Shown: positions 45,678 through 56,100, counted from the stretch's first letter. The stretch is 64,000 bases of DNA from an uncultured Muribaculaceae bacterium (GCA_910583675.1 CAJTYH010000001.1:124001-188000); one strand, 5' to 3'. Numbers and translations: made by a program. The notes: generated by a model not told the origin, from the sequence alone.

Positions 45678-48600
45678 TTATTTTGATACGCCGAACTCAT
45701 AGATTCGGGCGTTGCGGCCGTCGGCTCCCTGAACGGGCTGTATCACATTCAGACGGAGATAGCGCACGTTCTGTGGTGTCTCAAGCCGTTTGGTGACGAT
45801 GTTGCGCTTGTTGCCGGTGAAGAAGTCAAGTGTGCGCCATTCCTCATCGGTGGCGTTGCGACCCTGCAGGAGGCATGAGGAGGTGACGTAGGCTATGTTC
45901 TCGCGTGCTGCGTTCACCACCTTCCAGGAGTTGATCTCAGTGGGTTCGCCAAGGTCGAAGTCCACATAGGAGGGTACGCCGGAAGTGTCGCACCATTTTG
46001 TGGTCTCGTCGCCGTCTACCAGCATGGTCGGATGCTCCTTGTCATTGACGAATCCGGTCCAGCCTATGATATGCTCCGGCTTCAGGATATTGTTGAAGTT
46101 GGAGGCTGTGAGATCCGGCTCGGTGCGTCCGCTTATGATGGATGTGCGGAACAGGTCGTTGGCCGCTACTGTTGCTCCGTTGTCGTCGTTGGTGGCTGTG
46201 GCGGCGAATATAACTACCTCGGGATTGTCGGGAAGTATGATTTCTGTAGCCTTTGCGGGTATGTCGACAGGGAAGCTGAACATGTAGGTGAACTCATACG
46301 GGCAGTCTCCGTCAGCGCTGTGGCGATGGGTGCCGGCATATGCCACTTCTGCATCAGTGAGATAGCCGGTTGTGTGCCCTTCATGTCCCCACTGGCCGAT
46401 GAAGCCGGTGTAGGAGGGGACTGTCAATGTGGTGGTATTGTTGCCGGCACGCACGTCGCATTTCACGGAAGATCCGTCCTTGGCGGCAGCCGCCAGGAGG
46501 TAGAGGCGGTTGAATTTGTGTCCCTCCGGCAGACGCAAGGTGTCACCTTCGCACTTCATGCCGTTGAGAAGCTCCTTGTTTTCAAGTTTGAAGGGGACGT
46601 TGCCCACTTTGAGTTCTGCGGGAACGAGTTCCGCCGCGTAAGAGTATCCTCCCTCGAAATCTCCGTCGGAAGCGAACTGGTTCCAGCTGAAGCAGCGCTT
46701 GTCGAAGTCAAGCTGCAGCGGCATGTGGTCTATCGCTTCCGTGGCCTTGCGGTTGAGTTTCACCTTGAAGGTTTTTACGCCGTTGGGCTTGATGGTGAGA
46801 TTGAGGGTGTTGCCCGAGAAGTCTGCGTTTCCGATGGTCTTTTCCGTGCCGTCGGCTTCTGCGGCCTGGGCTATATCCGATGCGAATGTGAGGCGGGCGT
46901 TCTGTGCGTCCTTGCCGCCGGTCTCATATACTCGCACTACATACTCGTCGGAGTTTTCAGCTTTCTTGAGCGCCTTGATGGCCACGTTGCCGTTGTCAAT
47001 GGATGCGAGGGAGAACTCGCGTCCCAGTTCACCGGCGTGCTTGGCGGTGATGAACGGCTTCACACGCTGGTTGAGCAGTTCGGCCTCGCGGCATGTCTCG
47101 GCTTTGGCAAGCGCTCCGGCGTGGGGACGGAGGCTGTAGGTGAATGTGTGGTGTCCGAAGTCCTGACGATCCTGATATGCATATCCGCCTTTGGTTTTTG
47201 GCGTGTGGAGCAGTGTGAGACGCAGGGTGTTGTTGTCGGGCTTGTCCCATCCATACTTGCAGTCGTTCATCACTGTCACTCCGTAACTGTCTGAAGAGTC
47301 GGTGAGGTCAGCCCACTGCTGTGCGTACACCTCGTAGGCTGTCTTGGTGTTGTTTCCGCGTTTCACGGCTCCGATGCCGAGGTCGTATGTCGCCATTTCG
47401 TTGTCAAGGGCAAGGGGGAATTCGGCTTTGAGCAGCGAATTTGTGGACAGCCAGTCAACTTCGTTGTAGAAGTCTATGCGGTCAGCCAGTGTGCCTTCGT
47501 GCAGACGGACATACTGTGTGAAACGGGAGTCTCCGTGGGTCTTGCTGATGCGCAGGGTCTTGCGCAGGGGGCCGTCCTCGACCATCGCCATTTCCACGTT
47601 TTCAGTGATCGACTGCGGCTCCGCGTCGATGGCATCCTTGATTATCTCCCATGCCGGCCAAGCGAACGATTCGTTCTCGGTGAACAGTGCCAGACGGATT
47701 GCCTTGCCATCCTTGACAAGTTCGCGCGAGTTGGCCTTGTCGTAGAGTGATGTGATGTCGCCGTTGCGGTCGAATGTAAGTCGGTATAGAGAGTTCTCGA
47801 ATGTGCCGGAATTGTTTATCGGTGCGTTGGTGCCGTTTCCTGACAGGCGCACGTCGTATACGGCGTAACCGTTGGCTGGAACGGTGGCTGCCGCAAGGAT
47901 CCTGGCGTTTCCGTTCTCGAATCCGAGAACCTGTGCCTTTGTCTTTTTACCCGACGCATCATATACTTCTGCGGTTTTGGGGAGGCGCTTGGCGGGAATG
48001 TTCATCTCCACGAAATCCGTCACAGGTGTACCGAGGGCGTTGAACAGCACCACGGGAGTGCCTTTTACGCGGGTGTCCATCTTTGAGGCCACGGCGCCTA
48101 CGGCCTGTGTGACAGTCCCGGAGAAGTCCTTGAGTGAGAGCAGCTCGTCGTTCCATGAAAATTCATAGGCACGGGGAATGCTGGTGCCGGTAAGGTCGTC
48201 ATGGAACTGGTGGAATATGAATCGCTGCCATGCGGTGGTGAGTTTGTCGGAAGGGTATTCCATCAACCCGAGCAGTTCGGCTCCCACGGCGGCGCGTTCA
48301 GCTGCGTCGCCAAGCTGTTCGTTCTGGCGGTTGTAGAGCTTCATGGCTGCTTGTGAGGTGTAGCAGCCTGTGCCATGCACATCCATCAGCAGTTCGCCGT
48401 CATGTACGGGAAGTTCGGGATGTTTGTCGTAGGGGAGGAAATCCTTGAAGACCTGGTCGCTGGTGGCGCTGACTATCTCCACAGGGCCGTTCCCCTTGAT
48501 GCCGCGTTCCACGGCAGCTACGGAAGTGATAGTGGGCGAACCGCCTATGTCGCCCGTTCCGTAGTATCGGTAGACCATGTTCAGCGGGGTCTCCGTCGCG

Positions 48601-49319
48601 TTTTTCTGCAAAGACTCGTTGTGGCTCAGGTCTTCGAGATCCCAGCGGCGGCCGTAGTCGTATCCATGCGCCATCATTATGGTTGCGCCGTCTACTCCGT
48701 GCCACAGACCTATCGTGAACGGGTAGCGCCTGTCGCCGTCATAGAAGGGGTGCACGCGCCATCCCAGTTTCTGCGATGAGAAACCTATGAGACCGCAGTG
48801 GTTGGCGACGGTGGGAAGCGTCCATCCGAAACCGAAGCAGTCGGGGAGGAATATGTCCGTACTCTCCACTCCGAATTCGTTGCGGTAGAACTGCTGGCCG
48901 AGCATTATGTTGCGTATGGCGGATTCGGTGGAGGGGACTATGGCGTCGGTGGCATCCCAGCTCGCGCCGCTTATGTGCCAGCGTCCGTTTTTGATGTAGT
49001 CCTTCATCTCCTCGTATTCGCGGGGATAGTATTCCTTCATCCAGGCGTATTTCACGCCACCCTCGAAGTTGAACACGTAGTTGGGGAATTTTTTCAGGAG
49101 AAAGAGGTTCTGGTTGATGGTGTTCCACACATATTCCTTGATGGTGGTCTGTATGTCCCAATTCCATTGCGTATCCAGGTGGGCATCCGCCACCATGTAG
49201 GCTTTGGTTCGTTCCGGAGTGTTGTTCTCGCCGGCCGCCTGCGGTGCGCCCTGACATGTGGCTCCTACAGCCACGAGGGTTGCCGTCAAGGCTGATAATC
49301 GTTTTGCAATACTTGTCAT
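45678..49319 (-). CDS. GH38 alpha-mannosidase with a C-terminal discoidin domain
   Basis: 1213 residues from the ATG at 49319; the open frame upstream would remove the signal peptide. GH38 zinc and catalytic motifs are present: DAHLDTQW (H47, D49), LPDCFGFG with nucleophile D160 and IFHQFHDDLTGTS. The later beta domains are complete. A discoidin-like domain closes the protein (about 1080-1213: DFDLGEPTEINSWKVVNAAR and NVRYLRLNVIQPV). It removes alpha-mannose from mannan side chains or N-glycans. It is the first gene of an operon with the GH76 gene, and a TAACTTTG -7 element precedes it. The length exceeds usual GH38 (~850-1050) because of the C-terminal module. Confidence 0.93.
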   Translation of the reverse strand: MTSIAKRLSALTATLVAVGATCQGAPQAAGENNTPERTKAYMVADAHLDTQWNWDIQTTIKEYVWNTINQNLFLLKKFPNYVFNFEGGVKYAWMKEYYPREYEEMKDYIKNGRWHISGASWDATDAIVPSTESAIRNIMLGQQFYRNEFGVESTDIFLPDCFGFGWTLPTVANHCGLIGFSSQKLGWRVHPFYDGDRRYPFTIGLWHGVDGATIMMAHGYDYGRRWDLEDLSHNESLQKNATETPLNMVYRYYGTGDIGGSPTITSVAAVERGIKGNGPVEIVSATSDQVFKDFLPYDKHPELPVHDGELLMDVHGTGCYTSQAAMKLYNRQNEQLGDAAERAAVGAELLGLMEYPSDKLTTAWQRFIFHQFHDDLTGTSIPRAYEFSWNDELLSLKDFSGTVTQAVGAVASKMDTRVKGTPVVLFNALGTPVTDFVEMNIPAKRLPKTAEVYDASGKKTKAQVLGFENGNARILAAATVPANGYAVYDVRLSGNGTNAPINNSGTFENSLYRLTFDRNGDITSLYDKANSRELVKDGKAIRLALFTENESFAWPAWEIIKDAIDAEPQSITENVEMAMVEDGPLRKTLRISKTHGDSRFTQYVRLHEGTLADRIDFYNEVDWLSTNSLLKAEFPLALDNEMATYDLGIGAVKRGNNTKTAYEVYAQQWADLTDSSDSYGVTVMNDCKYGWDKPDNNTLRLTLLHTPKTKGGYAYQDRQDFGHHTFTYSLRPHAGALAKAETCREAELLNQRVKPFITAKHAGELGREFSLASIDNGNVAIKALKKAENSDEYVVRVYETGGKDAQNARLTFASDIAQAAEADGTEKTIGNADFSGNTLNLTIKPNGVKTFKVKLNRKATEAIDHMPLQLDFDKRCFSWNQFASDGDFEGGYSYAAELVPAELKVGNVPFKLENKELLNGMKCEGDTLRLPEGHKFNRLYLLAAAAKDGSSVKCDVRAGNNTTTLTVPSYTGFIGQWGHEGHTTGYLTDAEVAYAGTHRHSADGDCPYEFTYMFSFPVDIPAKATEIILPDNPEVVIFAATATNDDNGATVAANDLFRTSIISGRTEPDLTASNFNNILKPEHIIGWTGFVNDKEHPTMLVDGDETTKWCDTSGVPSYVDFDLGEPTEINSWKVVNAARENIAYVTSSCLLQGRNATDEEWRTLDFFTGNKRNIVTKRLETPQNVRYLRLNVIQPVQGADGRNARIYEFGVSK

Positions 49320-49360
49320 ATGGTTGAGTTTGTCACGGTTGATTGGTTTTTTGGATACAA

Positions 49361-49394
49361 CAAAGTTAGGCATAATCCTTGGTTTTACGCCCAA
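49361..49394 (-). promoter_or_regulatory. Promoter of the GH38-GH76 operon
   Basis: Minus-strand TTG (49394-49392) and TAACTTTG (49368-49361), 41 bp before the GH38 ATG. Confidence 0.6.
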
Positions 49395-49485
49395 TATTTG
49401 TGCCAAATAAGTCCTCTATTCCGACATGTCGGAGCCGTTTCCCATTGATCTGCCGTTGTCTGCGGGCAACGGGCTGAAAACATCA

Positions 49486-49517
49486 ATCCCGCCCTTCCTG
49501 TGTGAGGAGGGCGGGAT
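49486..49517 (-). terminator. Terminator of the GH76-GH125 unit
   Basis: A GC-rich stem with one bulge (49486-49499 with 49505-49517), followed on the minus strand by a TTTT stretch. It lies between the end of GH125 and the start of GH38. The rest of the 312-bp gap (49320-49631) holds only the GH38 promoter. Confidence 0.65.
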
Positions 49518-49631
49518 GTGTGGCGTTGGTAAGACGCCTTGATCGCAACAATTCTGAATAACCCTAATAATTGTACCTTCTGATATCCTATCTATCTTCT
49601 AACTTTCGTCTTTTTTATGTTGCCTTGTATC

Positions 49632-51098
49632 TTATGCCTTTATGGAGTTGAGCAGGTCAAGTTTTCCTTCGTTTATGAGCTTGGTTATAAGTTCTCCGAA
49701 GAGGGTGTTCTGCCATGCGAACCAGGGGCGAGTGAAGTCGTTCGGATCGTCCACGTTGAATGATTCATGCATGAAGCCGAGGCCTGCGTCGGTGTTGAGG
49801 AGCATGGTGATGCAGTCGCGGATCTCGTTGTCGTCGGTGGATGTGAAGGCGCGCATCATGATGCTCATTGGCCATGCCATGTAGTAACCGATGTGGGGGC
49901 CGCCGATCCCTTCACCCTTTTCGCCTCGGAAGAAGTAGGGGTTGTTCTCGCTCCATACCAGACGGCGGGTGTTCTGGTATATCGGATCGTTGGGATCCAT
50001 GCCGTCAAGGTATGGCATCGCAAGGAGACTGGGTACGTTTGCGTCGTCCATGAGGAGCGAGTTGCCGAAACCGTCCACTTCAAATGCGTATACCTTACCG
50101 TGCTGGGGATGGTTTACCACGGCATGCTTCTTGAGCGCGGCTTCCACTTCGTCGGCAAGGGCGTTGCAGCGTCCTGCGAATTCCGCGTTGTTGTTAACAT
50201 CCTTGAGGATCTCGGCTGCCTTGCGGAGGGATGCCACCGCGAAGAAGTTGGAGGGAACGAGGTATTGAAGCGTAGTGGCGTCGTCGGAGGGGCGGAAACT
50301 TGACACGATCAGGCCGCAGGGCTTTACGGGAGCGCCCCAGCCGTCGTTGTTCAGGGTGTCAAGGGCGCGGTCTGTCTTGCGTTTGAACTGGTACTTCCCC
50401 CTGTCGTTCTTGCGTTGTTGATCGATGAAGGTATTGTAGATGTTCTCCATCGCCATAAGCCATTCCTCGTCGAATATGCTTGCGTCTCCGGTCTCTTTCC
50501 AGTAGGCATATGCCAGTCGCAGGGGGTAGCACAGTGAGTCTATCTCCCATTTGCGCTCATGGATCTCCGGCTTCATGTCTGTGAAGTCGCTCATCCATTC
50601 GCCGCCGGTGGGGCCGTCGTTGAATGCGTTGGCATACGGATCTATGATAATGCACTTGAACTGGCGGCGGATCACTCCTTCAAGCATGTCCTTGAGTTCC
50701 TTGTCCTCGTTCGCCAACTGTATGTAAGGCCACACCTGCGCTCCCGAGTCGCGCAGCCACATCGCGTGTATGTCGCCTGTATATACGAACGTGTCGTGGT
50801 GGCCGTCCTTCCCCTTGCGGTAGTGTACGGTAGTGTCAAGGGTGTTAGGGAAGCAATTCTCGAACATCCAGGCCAGTTTGGGATTGGTGAGCATGGACTT
50901 CACTTTGGCGATATGCTTCTCTACCGCCTTTGACTTGAAAAGGCGGTCTCCCTTTGCCGGACGCTTGGTCTTGGTATAGTCGGGAGTGACAGTCACGGCG
51001 GTATTGTCGGCGGCGCATACGGGGACGGGAGCCGCGTAAGCGTCTGTGGGGATTAAAAAAGCTGCTGTTGCTGCAAGGGCTAAGGAGATTGATCTCAT
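49632..51098 (-). CDS. GH125 exo-alpha-1,6-mannosidase
   Basis: 488 residues, signal peptide cleaved near AYA (residue ~23). The (alpha/alpha)6 GH125 domain (also known as the Mug157/DUF1237 family) is recognised by YTGDIHAMWLRDSGAQVWPY (about 105-125), FNDGPTGGEWMSD, KWEIDSLCYPLRLAYAYW and GEGIGGPHIGYYMAWPMS near the end. These enzymes remove terminal alpha-1,6-mannose. It follows the lipoprotein GH76 gene by 224 bp in the same direction. Co-occurrence with GH76 and GH38 points to mannan or high-mannose glycan breakdown, with this enzyme probably working in the periplasm. Confidence 0.93.
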   Translation of the reverse strand: MRSISLALAATAAFLIPTDAYAAPVPVCAADNTAVTVTPDYTKTKRPAKGDRLFKSKAVEKHIAKVKSMLTNPKLAWMFENCFPNTLDTTVHYRKGKDGHHDTFVYTGDIHAMWLRDSGAQVWPYIQLANEDKELKDMLEGVIRRQFKCIIIDPYANAFNDGPTGGEWMSDFTDMKPEIHERKWEIDSLCYPLRLAYAYWKETGDASIFDEEWLMAMENIYNTFIDQQRKNDRGKYQFKRKTDRALDTLNNDGWGAPVKPCGLIVSSFRPSDDATTLQYLVPSNFFAVASLRKAAEILKDVNNNAEFAGRCNALADEVEAALKKHAVVNHPQHGKVYAFEVDGFGNSLLMDDANVPSLLAMPYLDGMDPNDPIYQNTRRLVWSENNPYFFRGEKGEGIGGPHIGYYMAWPMSIMMRAFTSTDDNEIRDCITMLLNTDAGLGFMHESFNVDDPNDFTRPWFAWQNTLFGELITKLINEGKLDLLNSIKA

Positions 51099-51322
51099 TT
51101 CTGAAATGTTTGATGTTTGTGTTTTAGGGAGAGGGATGATTGGGGAGAGTTTGGGGAGAGAGGAGATTCTTTCCTTGAAATGTCGTGAGAGGGAGTGATT
51201 GGTGGGTTATGTAGGGAGGTGAAGCCGATTGCACATTCCGTAGACCGTAGATGGGCGTATGTAATCGGAATGGCTGCTTGCTTAATTGATAAGCGGTATT
51301 GTTTTGGCGGCAGGGATATTGC
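51099..51322. other. Gap between GH76 and GH125 genes
   Basis: 224 bp, rich in G and A on the plus strand between 51125 and 51225. No gene, hairpin or promoter element could be supported. Confidence 0.5.
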
Positions 51323-52546
51323 CTATTGTTGTTTGTCGTTCTCCGATTGGTAGATGGCGGCTGTGGCGAACATCTCTGCCATGGCGCCCTGGGTGAGCAA
51401 GCCTTTGCGTTCGTCTGTCGTGGTACCGCTCCAGTCTGAATTGAAGAGGCCGGTTTCGGTGTCGCGTGCATGTTCCCATGCATAGTCGAGGTTTCGCAGG
51501 TAGTTGTCCATGTATTGAGGGTTGCCGTCTGCCAGGAACAGTTCGTGGAACCCGCGCATCATTACGGCGGTGAACCATATGTCGCCGTTCTTGATCAGTG
51601 GGAAGTCGCCGATGCTATCGGTGGCGGTGCGCGAGAAGAAGTGTCGGTAGGCGCTTTCGGCTATCTCCTGAGCGTCGGTAAGATAACGTTTTTCGCCGGT
51701 TATGTCGTAGAGCAGGGTGGCTGCCTGCATCATCTGGCCGCTGTTGTAGGCGAATTTCGCACGCCCGATCTTGCCGTTCATCAGCTTATGGTCGAAATAC
51801 AGGTGGTCGGTCGTGTCCTGCAGGTTGGCCTTCGTCCAATCATACAGGTTGGCTCCTGCCGCGAGGTATGCCGAGTCGCCAGTGGCTTTGAAGAGTTTGA
51901 GTGCATATACCGATCCAGGGGCGTTGGAGCAGGTGTTCTTGCCACCTTTCTTCTGTTCGCACCAGTAGATGCCACCTCCGAGTTTGTCATCGGTTCCGCT
52001 CTCTATGAATTTCCAGATCATCCGTGCCTTGTCAAGGTGCTCCGGATCCTTTGTGCCGAGATAGAAATCGGTATAGTCTATGCCCAGCCAGATGTTGTCG
52101 TCATAAAAACGGTCGCTTTGCGGCGCGCTGCTGATGTATGAGGCGTATGCCGCCGGCATGCGGGCGGTGTCAAGATATTGTTCCAGTCCGGGGGTAACCC
52201 TGTCCTTGAGAAGTGTAAGGTAGGCGGAATCTCCTGTGGCATCGTAAAGCGCGCGCACTGCGGAGACTGTGGAGGAGTAGGGCCAGAGGTATGAATAAGG
52301 CTTGGGGGAGTTGTTGTCGTCCCCTGCGAGGTATGTTGCCCTGTAGAATTCGTCGTTCGGATAGTTTTCGCGAAGAAGTTTTTCTCCGTCCACTCCGTAA
52401 CGGGCATAGATGGAATCCATGGTCTCGGCTGCCATCAAAGCATACTTCGACGGCGTCTCCTCTGCGCTTTTTTTCTGGCCGGCGGAGCAGGATGCGGTGA
52501 GGCCGGCGGCAACGAGGATCGGAAAAAAATATCTGACAGGTTTCAT
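51323..52546 (-). CDS. GH76 endo-alpha-1,6-mannanase, lipoprotein
   Basis: 407 residues. The lipoprotein signal ends in LTASC (residue ~20), so it is probably anchored in the outer membrane. The (alpha/alpha)6 GH76 domain covers most of the chain: YSYLWPYSS near 80, the catalytic pair YDDNIW (D149, D150), and KNTCSNAPGSVYALKLFKATG, the same motif as in the second GH76 of this window. It lacks the extra discoidin and C-terminal modules of that protein. It would cut the mannan backbone at the cell surface, feeding the GH125 enzyme encoded next. A TATCTTTG -7 element is upstream. Confidence 0.94.
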   Translation of the reverse strand: MKPVRYFFPILVAAGLTASCSAGQKKSAEETPSKYALMAAETMDSIYARYGVDGEKLLRENYPNDEFYRATYLAGDDNNSPKPYSYLWPYSSTVSAVRALYDATGDSAYLTLLKDRVTPGLEQYLDTARMPAAYASYISSAPQSDRFYDDNIWLGIDYTDFYLGTKDPEHLDKARMIWKFIESGTDDKLGGGIYWCEQKKGGKNTCSNAPGSVYALKLFKATGDSAYLAAGANLYDWTKANLQDTTDHLYFDHKLMNGKIGRAKFAYNSGQMMQAATLLYDITGEKRYLTDAQEIAESAYRHFFSRTATDSIGDFPLIKNGDIWFTAVMMRGFHELFLADGNPQYMDNYLRNLDYAWEHARDTETGLFNSDWSGTTTDERKGLLTQGAMAEMFATAAIYQSENDKQQ

Positions 52547-52642
52547 GGGTTAGTTTGGATGTATCGTAAGCCGTATTGGTAGCTGTCGCATACCGTCTTG
52601 TTACGGTTTCCTTGGTAATGATTGGCCGATTTTTTTCTGCTG

Positions 52643-52650
52643 CAAAGATA
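52643..52650 (-). promoter_or_regulatory. -7 element of the GH76-GH125 unit
   Basis: TATCTTTG on the minus strand, 97 bp before the GH76 ATG; the -33 region is not recognisable. The 18-bp palindrome at 52730-52747 lies about 80 bp upstream of it. Confidence 0.5.
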
Positions 52651-52729
52651 AATGCCCTGGATAGTTTTGTGTGTACGCATTTCTGACTAATGGTGCTATA
52701 TAGGCGCATGGCTGCAATTGTTTACAGTT

Positions 52730-52747
52730 TGTGCGCAATTGCGCACA
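52730..52747. promoter_or_regulatory. 18-bp perfect palindrome, candidate operator
   Basis: TGTGCGCAATTGCGCACA reads identically on both strands. Next to it are two CCGTAGGG direct repeats (52749-52756 and 52765-52772) and a third partial copy at 52780. It lies between the mannan gene promoter (minus) and the probable RNA gene (plus), so it could control either. Confidence 0.45.
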
Positions 52748-52809
52748 TCCGTAGGGCGCATGATCCGTAGGGTTGAACCATAGGGTGTCGCCCATTGTTC
52801 ATAATGATG

Positions 52810-53006
52810 AAGATACAAGGTGGCGGGGTGGGATATAAATCCCGGGCAGCGGCTGCCTAAGCTGGAGCCTAATCGCGAAAGGCCATTGCTACTGAGCGGC
52901 TCTCACCCATGGCGTTGGAAGCGACGCCAGCCCGGTGCAACCGAAATATTTCAACCATTTCCTTTTGAGCGGGACAGACCGGCATACGGTGTTCCGCTCT
53001 TTTTTT
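52810..53006 (+). ncRNA. Probable structured non-coding RNA, unidentified
   Basis: About 190 nt, GC-rich, with no credible reading frame. Local pairings include GGGAT/ATCCC (near 52830), GGAGCC with GGCTCT, TGGCGT with ACGCCA (near 52920) and a final terminator with seven T, so a plus-strand transcript is implied. I could not match it to tRNA, tmRNA, SRP RNA, RNase P RNA or a common riboswitch. It may be 6S-like or a leader-type element, but the next plus-strand gene is very far away, so a free small RNA is favoured. The 5' end is a guess; no exact TAnnTTTG lies upstream. Confidence 0.5.
52967..53006 (+). terminator. Terminator of the probable RNA gene
   Basis: Stem 52967-52974 with 52992-52999 (one G-T pair) and an inner ACCG/CGGT stem, followed by seven T (53000-53006). 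Confidence 0.8.
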
Positions 53007-53035
53007 GAGGACATGGACACCGTGGAAAGGAAATC

Positions 53036-53073
53036 CGCCTGTGTGTCAGACAGGATACGCTGACACACAGGCG
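53036..53073. terminator. Terminator hairpin after the large surface-protein gene
   Basis: A perfect 14-bp stem (53036-53049 with 53060-53073), 36 bp after the stop of the minus-strand gene. T-rich flanks on both sides (GGTTTTA on plus) let it act in either direction. Confidence 0.7.
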
Positions 53074-53108
53074 GGTTTTATGAATGGAAGCGGACGAGAT
53101 CGCCTATG

Positions 53109-56100
53109 TCAATTGACTACTACCTTTGTAACCTCGTTTTCTATAGTCACAAGGTATACACCGCATGCAACAGGCACGTCGGCATGATCTGTGTCAGTGC
53201 CGGCTGCGACTGTGATGCCGCTTGCGGAGACGATGTTATAGCTTTCCCCAGTGAGGCCGCTGATGTGTATGACACCCTTTCCGACGGAAATGCGTGTTGC
53301 CGCATCGTTTCCGGTCCCGTTGATGCCTGTACCCTCTGTGGCTTTGACTGCACGTGATTCCCCCGTTTCGTAGACTGCCGACACTGCATAGTCGCCGTCG
53401 CCGTTGGCGGGCAGATCGGAGAATTCAAGGCTTGTGACGGGAACGCTGTTGAGGAGCGTGTTGCCGCGGTATACGTTGTAGCCTTTCAGTTTCAGATCCT
53501 GTGCGTCGCCGATCGCGGGATAATATGAGACGTTGTCGACAAAGATCTGGGCTGTGCCGAGCGGTGCATATGAGCATCCGCGGATGGCCAGGCGACGTGC
53601 GCCGTCGGGGACTACCAGGGCGTATTGTGTCCAGTCGCCGGGAAGTTCCTCAATGCGGCGTATCAGTGTGAAGTCATCGGGATCGGTGCCACCCTCGCTG
53701 TATAGGAATTCCACCGTCTCCGGGGTCTCGCGGTTGTAGCTGCGTGCCCAGAGGGTTATCATCTGTTCCTTTCCGCAGAGTTCGGGTGTGATGGCCCAGT
53801 CGTCCTGAGGCATCCCTGCGGTGAAGGTCTCGTTTACGACATACATGTTGGCGAGGTATTGCAGGCTGTTGTCGTATCCGTAATAAGTGTCGGAGAATGC
53901 CTCGAGCAGTCGGCTTTGTACCCACCACGACTGTGGGGAATGCGTAGGTATGCCGGGGAATTCGATCATTTCCCATGTGGAGGAGCTGACCATGCCTCCT
54001 ATGGGATATTTGTCCACATCAATGAAGATCCAGTCGCCGGCCTCTGTCAGGAATTGGTCTTCCTCAAGGCATGGGTAGGATTCGAAATCCTCCAGTATGG
54101 CTTCCGGGACGGCATTGGCCATGTCGGGTTCAAGCCATTCGAGTTTCTTGCCGCCGGGGTTGATGAACACGGCTTCCGGTGCGGGGAGCAGACGCAGGTT
54201 GCGTGCCACGGTGACTTCGCCTGAGACGTTGTTGCCGGCAACCTCATCGTCCGGTGCCTCGATGGCTATCTGGAAGGTGTTGCCGATGGGATCCTGCACG
54301 CTGAGGGCGTGGGTGAACTCCACGAACTCGCTCGAGCTGAACCGGAGGGTGCCCAGCTCCTTGCTCGCCACCTCATTGCCGTTATGGAAGAGAGTGGCCT
54401 TGGGCGACACGACATCGGCGGCTCCTTCGTTGGTGATGCGTGCTTTTATGGTGAATGCCTCTCCCGGCTCGGATTGTACGGGGGCTTCTATGTCGCTTAC
54501 GCTCAGATCCACTTTCGCGATATGCTCTATGCGTATGTTGTCTATGAGCACCCAGTTGTAGCCATAGTCGTCCTGCGCATGTATGGTGCCTTTGAATATG
54601 AGTGAGACAGTCTGCCCTGTGAATTCCTTCATGTCGACGGCCACACGCTCCCAAGACTGCACATTTCCGAGATCCTTTATCACAGTATGATACACTTCGT
54701 GGCGCGTTCCGTCTGCAGTTACGGCGTATACGTCCAGTGTGTTGAGATCCGGATTACCGTTCTGGAGCCAGTTGTAGGTGTAGAATGTGAGCATCGGATC
54801 CTCCACTCCCGAAAGGTCTATTGCCGGTGAGAGCAGTTCCGTCCATTCGTCATGATAGTTGCCGAATTCATCGTCTACGTAGCTCCAGCCGAACATTCCG
54901 GCGAAACCGTTGTCGTTGTCCTGTGATCCTTCCGAGCTTTGGAACGACGCGTCCATCATGCGGTTCCATCCGTTGTACTGCTGGAACTGGATGGCTCTTT
55001 CGTCATCGGTGATGGATGCTATCTGTGGGCCGTTGGAGGCTCCGTCTCCCCAGGGATGCTCAAGCGAATAGTTCGGGAACGATTCCTTGAACGGGGCCTT
55101 GAGCGGTTCCCCGGCGTAGATGTTTTCGCTCTTCTCGGCATATCCGCCTCCCGCTTCGTTGGCCGCGGCGACCTTTACGAATACAAAACCGTGGTCGCGT
55201 CCGGTCTCGAACGTCGGGGTGAACGTGAAGGTGGTCTCGGTTATCCCCTCATAGGTCTTGTTGCCATGGTAGTATGCATTGTCGGGGAATACTTCCACCC
55301 GGTAGGTTACGTCGCCGTTCAAGGGATAGCCTTCCCAGTCAAGGGTGGGGGCTTCCCAGGAGACGGTCACCTGTGCGGGGTCTTCCGAGCTGCGTACGAT
55401 GCTTATTCCGCTTAGTTCCTTGGGGCGGTTTATTCCAACGAACACCTTGCATTCGGGAGAGGGTGCCCCTTTGAGGTCGTTGTTGTATGCATATGCCACA
55501 TAGCTGTATTCTCCCTTTCCGGTGAAGGTTTCGTCCTTGAATGCAACTATCTCTCCGGGTGTCGGATTGTCTATGGTAGCTACGATCTGGCTGTTTCGGG
55601 TGATTTCGAGTTTGCTTATCGAGGGCAGCGTGGTGCCGTTCTCTGCCAGTTCAGGCACTCTTGCCTTGCCCGATGCCTTGAGTGCGCCAGTGGGATCGGC
55701 GATGACCTCGGTGATCTCAGGTGCTGCAGGAGCCGATTCGTTTACCGGGGCTGATATGGTGAGTTCCTTGATGGTAAGGTAATACATGTTGGGTTCGCTG
55801 ATGGCGTGGAATCCGATGAACATCTTTCCGTCCTGCTCCGGGATCAATTCGAAGTCGAATCCCATAGGATCTGTCTGGTCAATGACCGTGGGTGCGAGAA
55901 GTTCAGTCGTCATGGCATCGGCTGTGCAGCCGTATCCCATCTTCACCTCCACCTTCTCGGGGCATGAGGTCATGCGGCATGTGAAAGCCACATGCACCTT
56001 GTACTTGCACCCTTTTATGGCTTTGATCGGGGGAGTAAGTGCCCAGTCGTCTGCCGGATTCGAATAATTATATTTGTATGCGATGCCGCTATATCCGTGT

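Noticed and set aside
46032..47294. 420-residue plus-strand frame
   Set aside because: Shadow of the GH38 gene, with odd Cys/Val-rich composition.
52810..53006. tRNA, SRP RNA, cobalamin or TPP riboswitch
   Set aside because: No T-loop sequence, no SRP domain IV loop, no B12 box and no TPP core motif were found; and no gene starts downstream on the plus strand.
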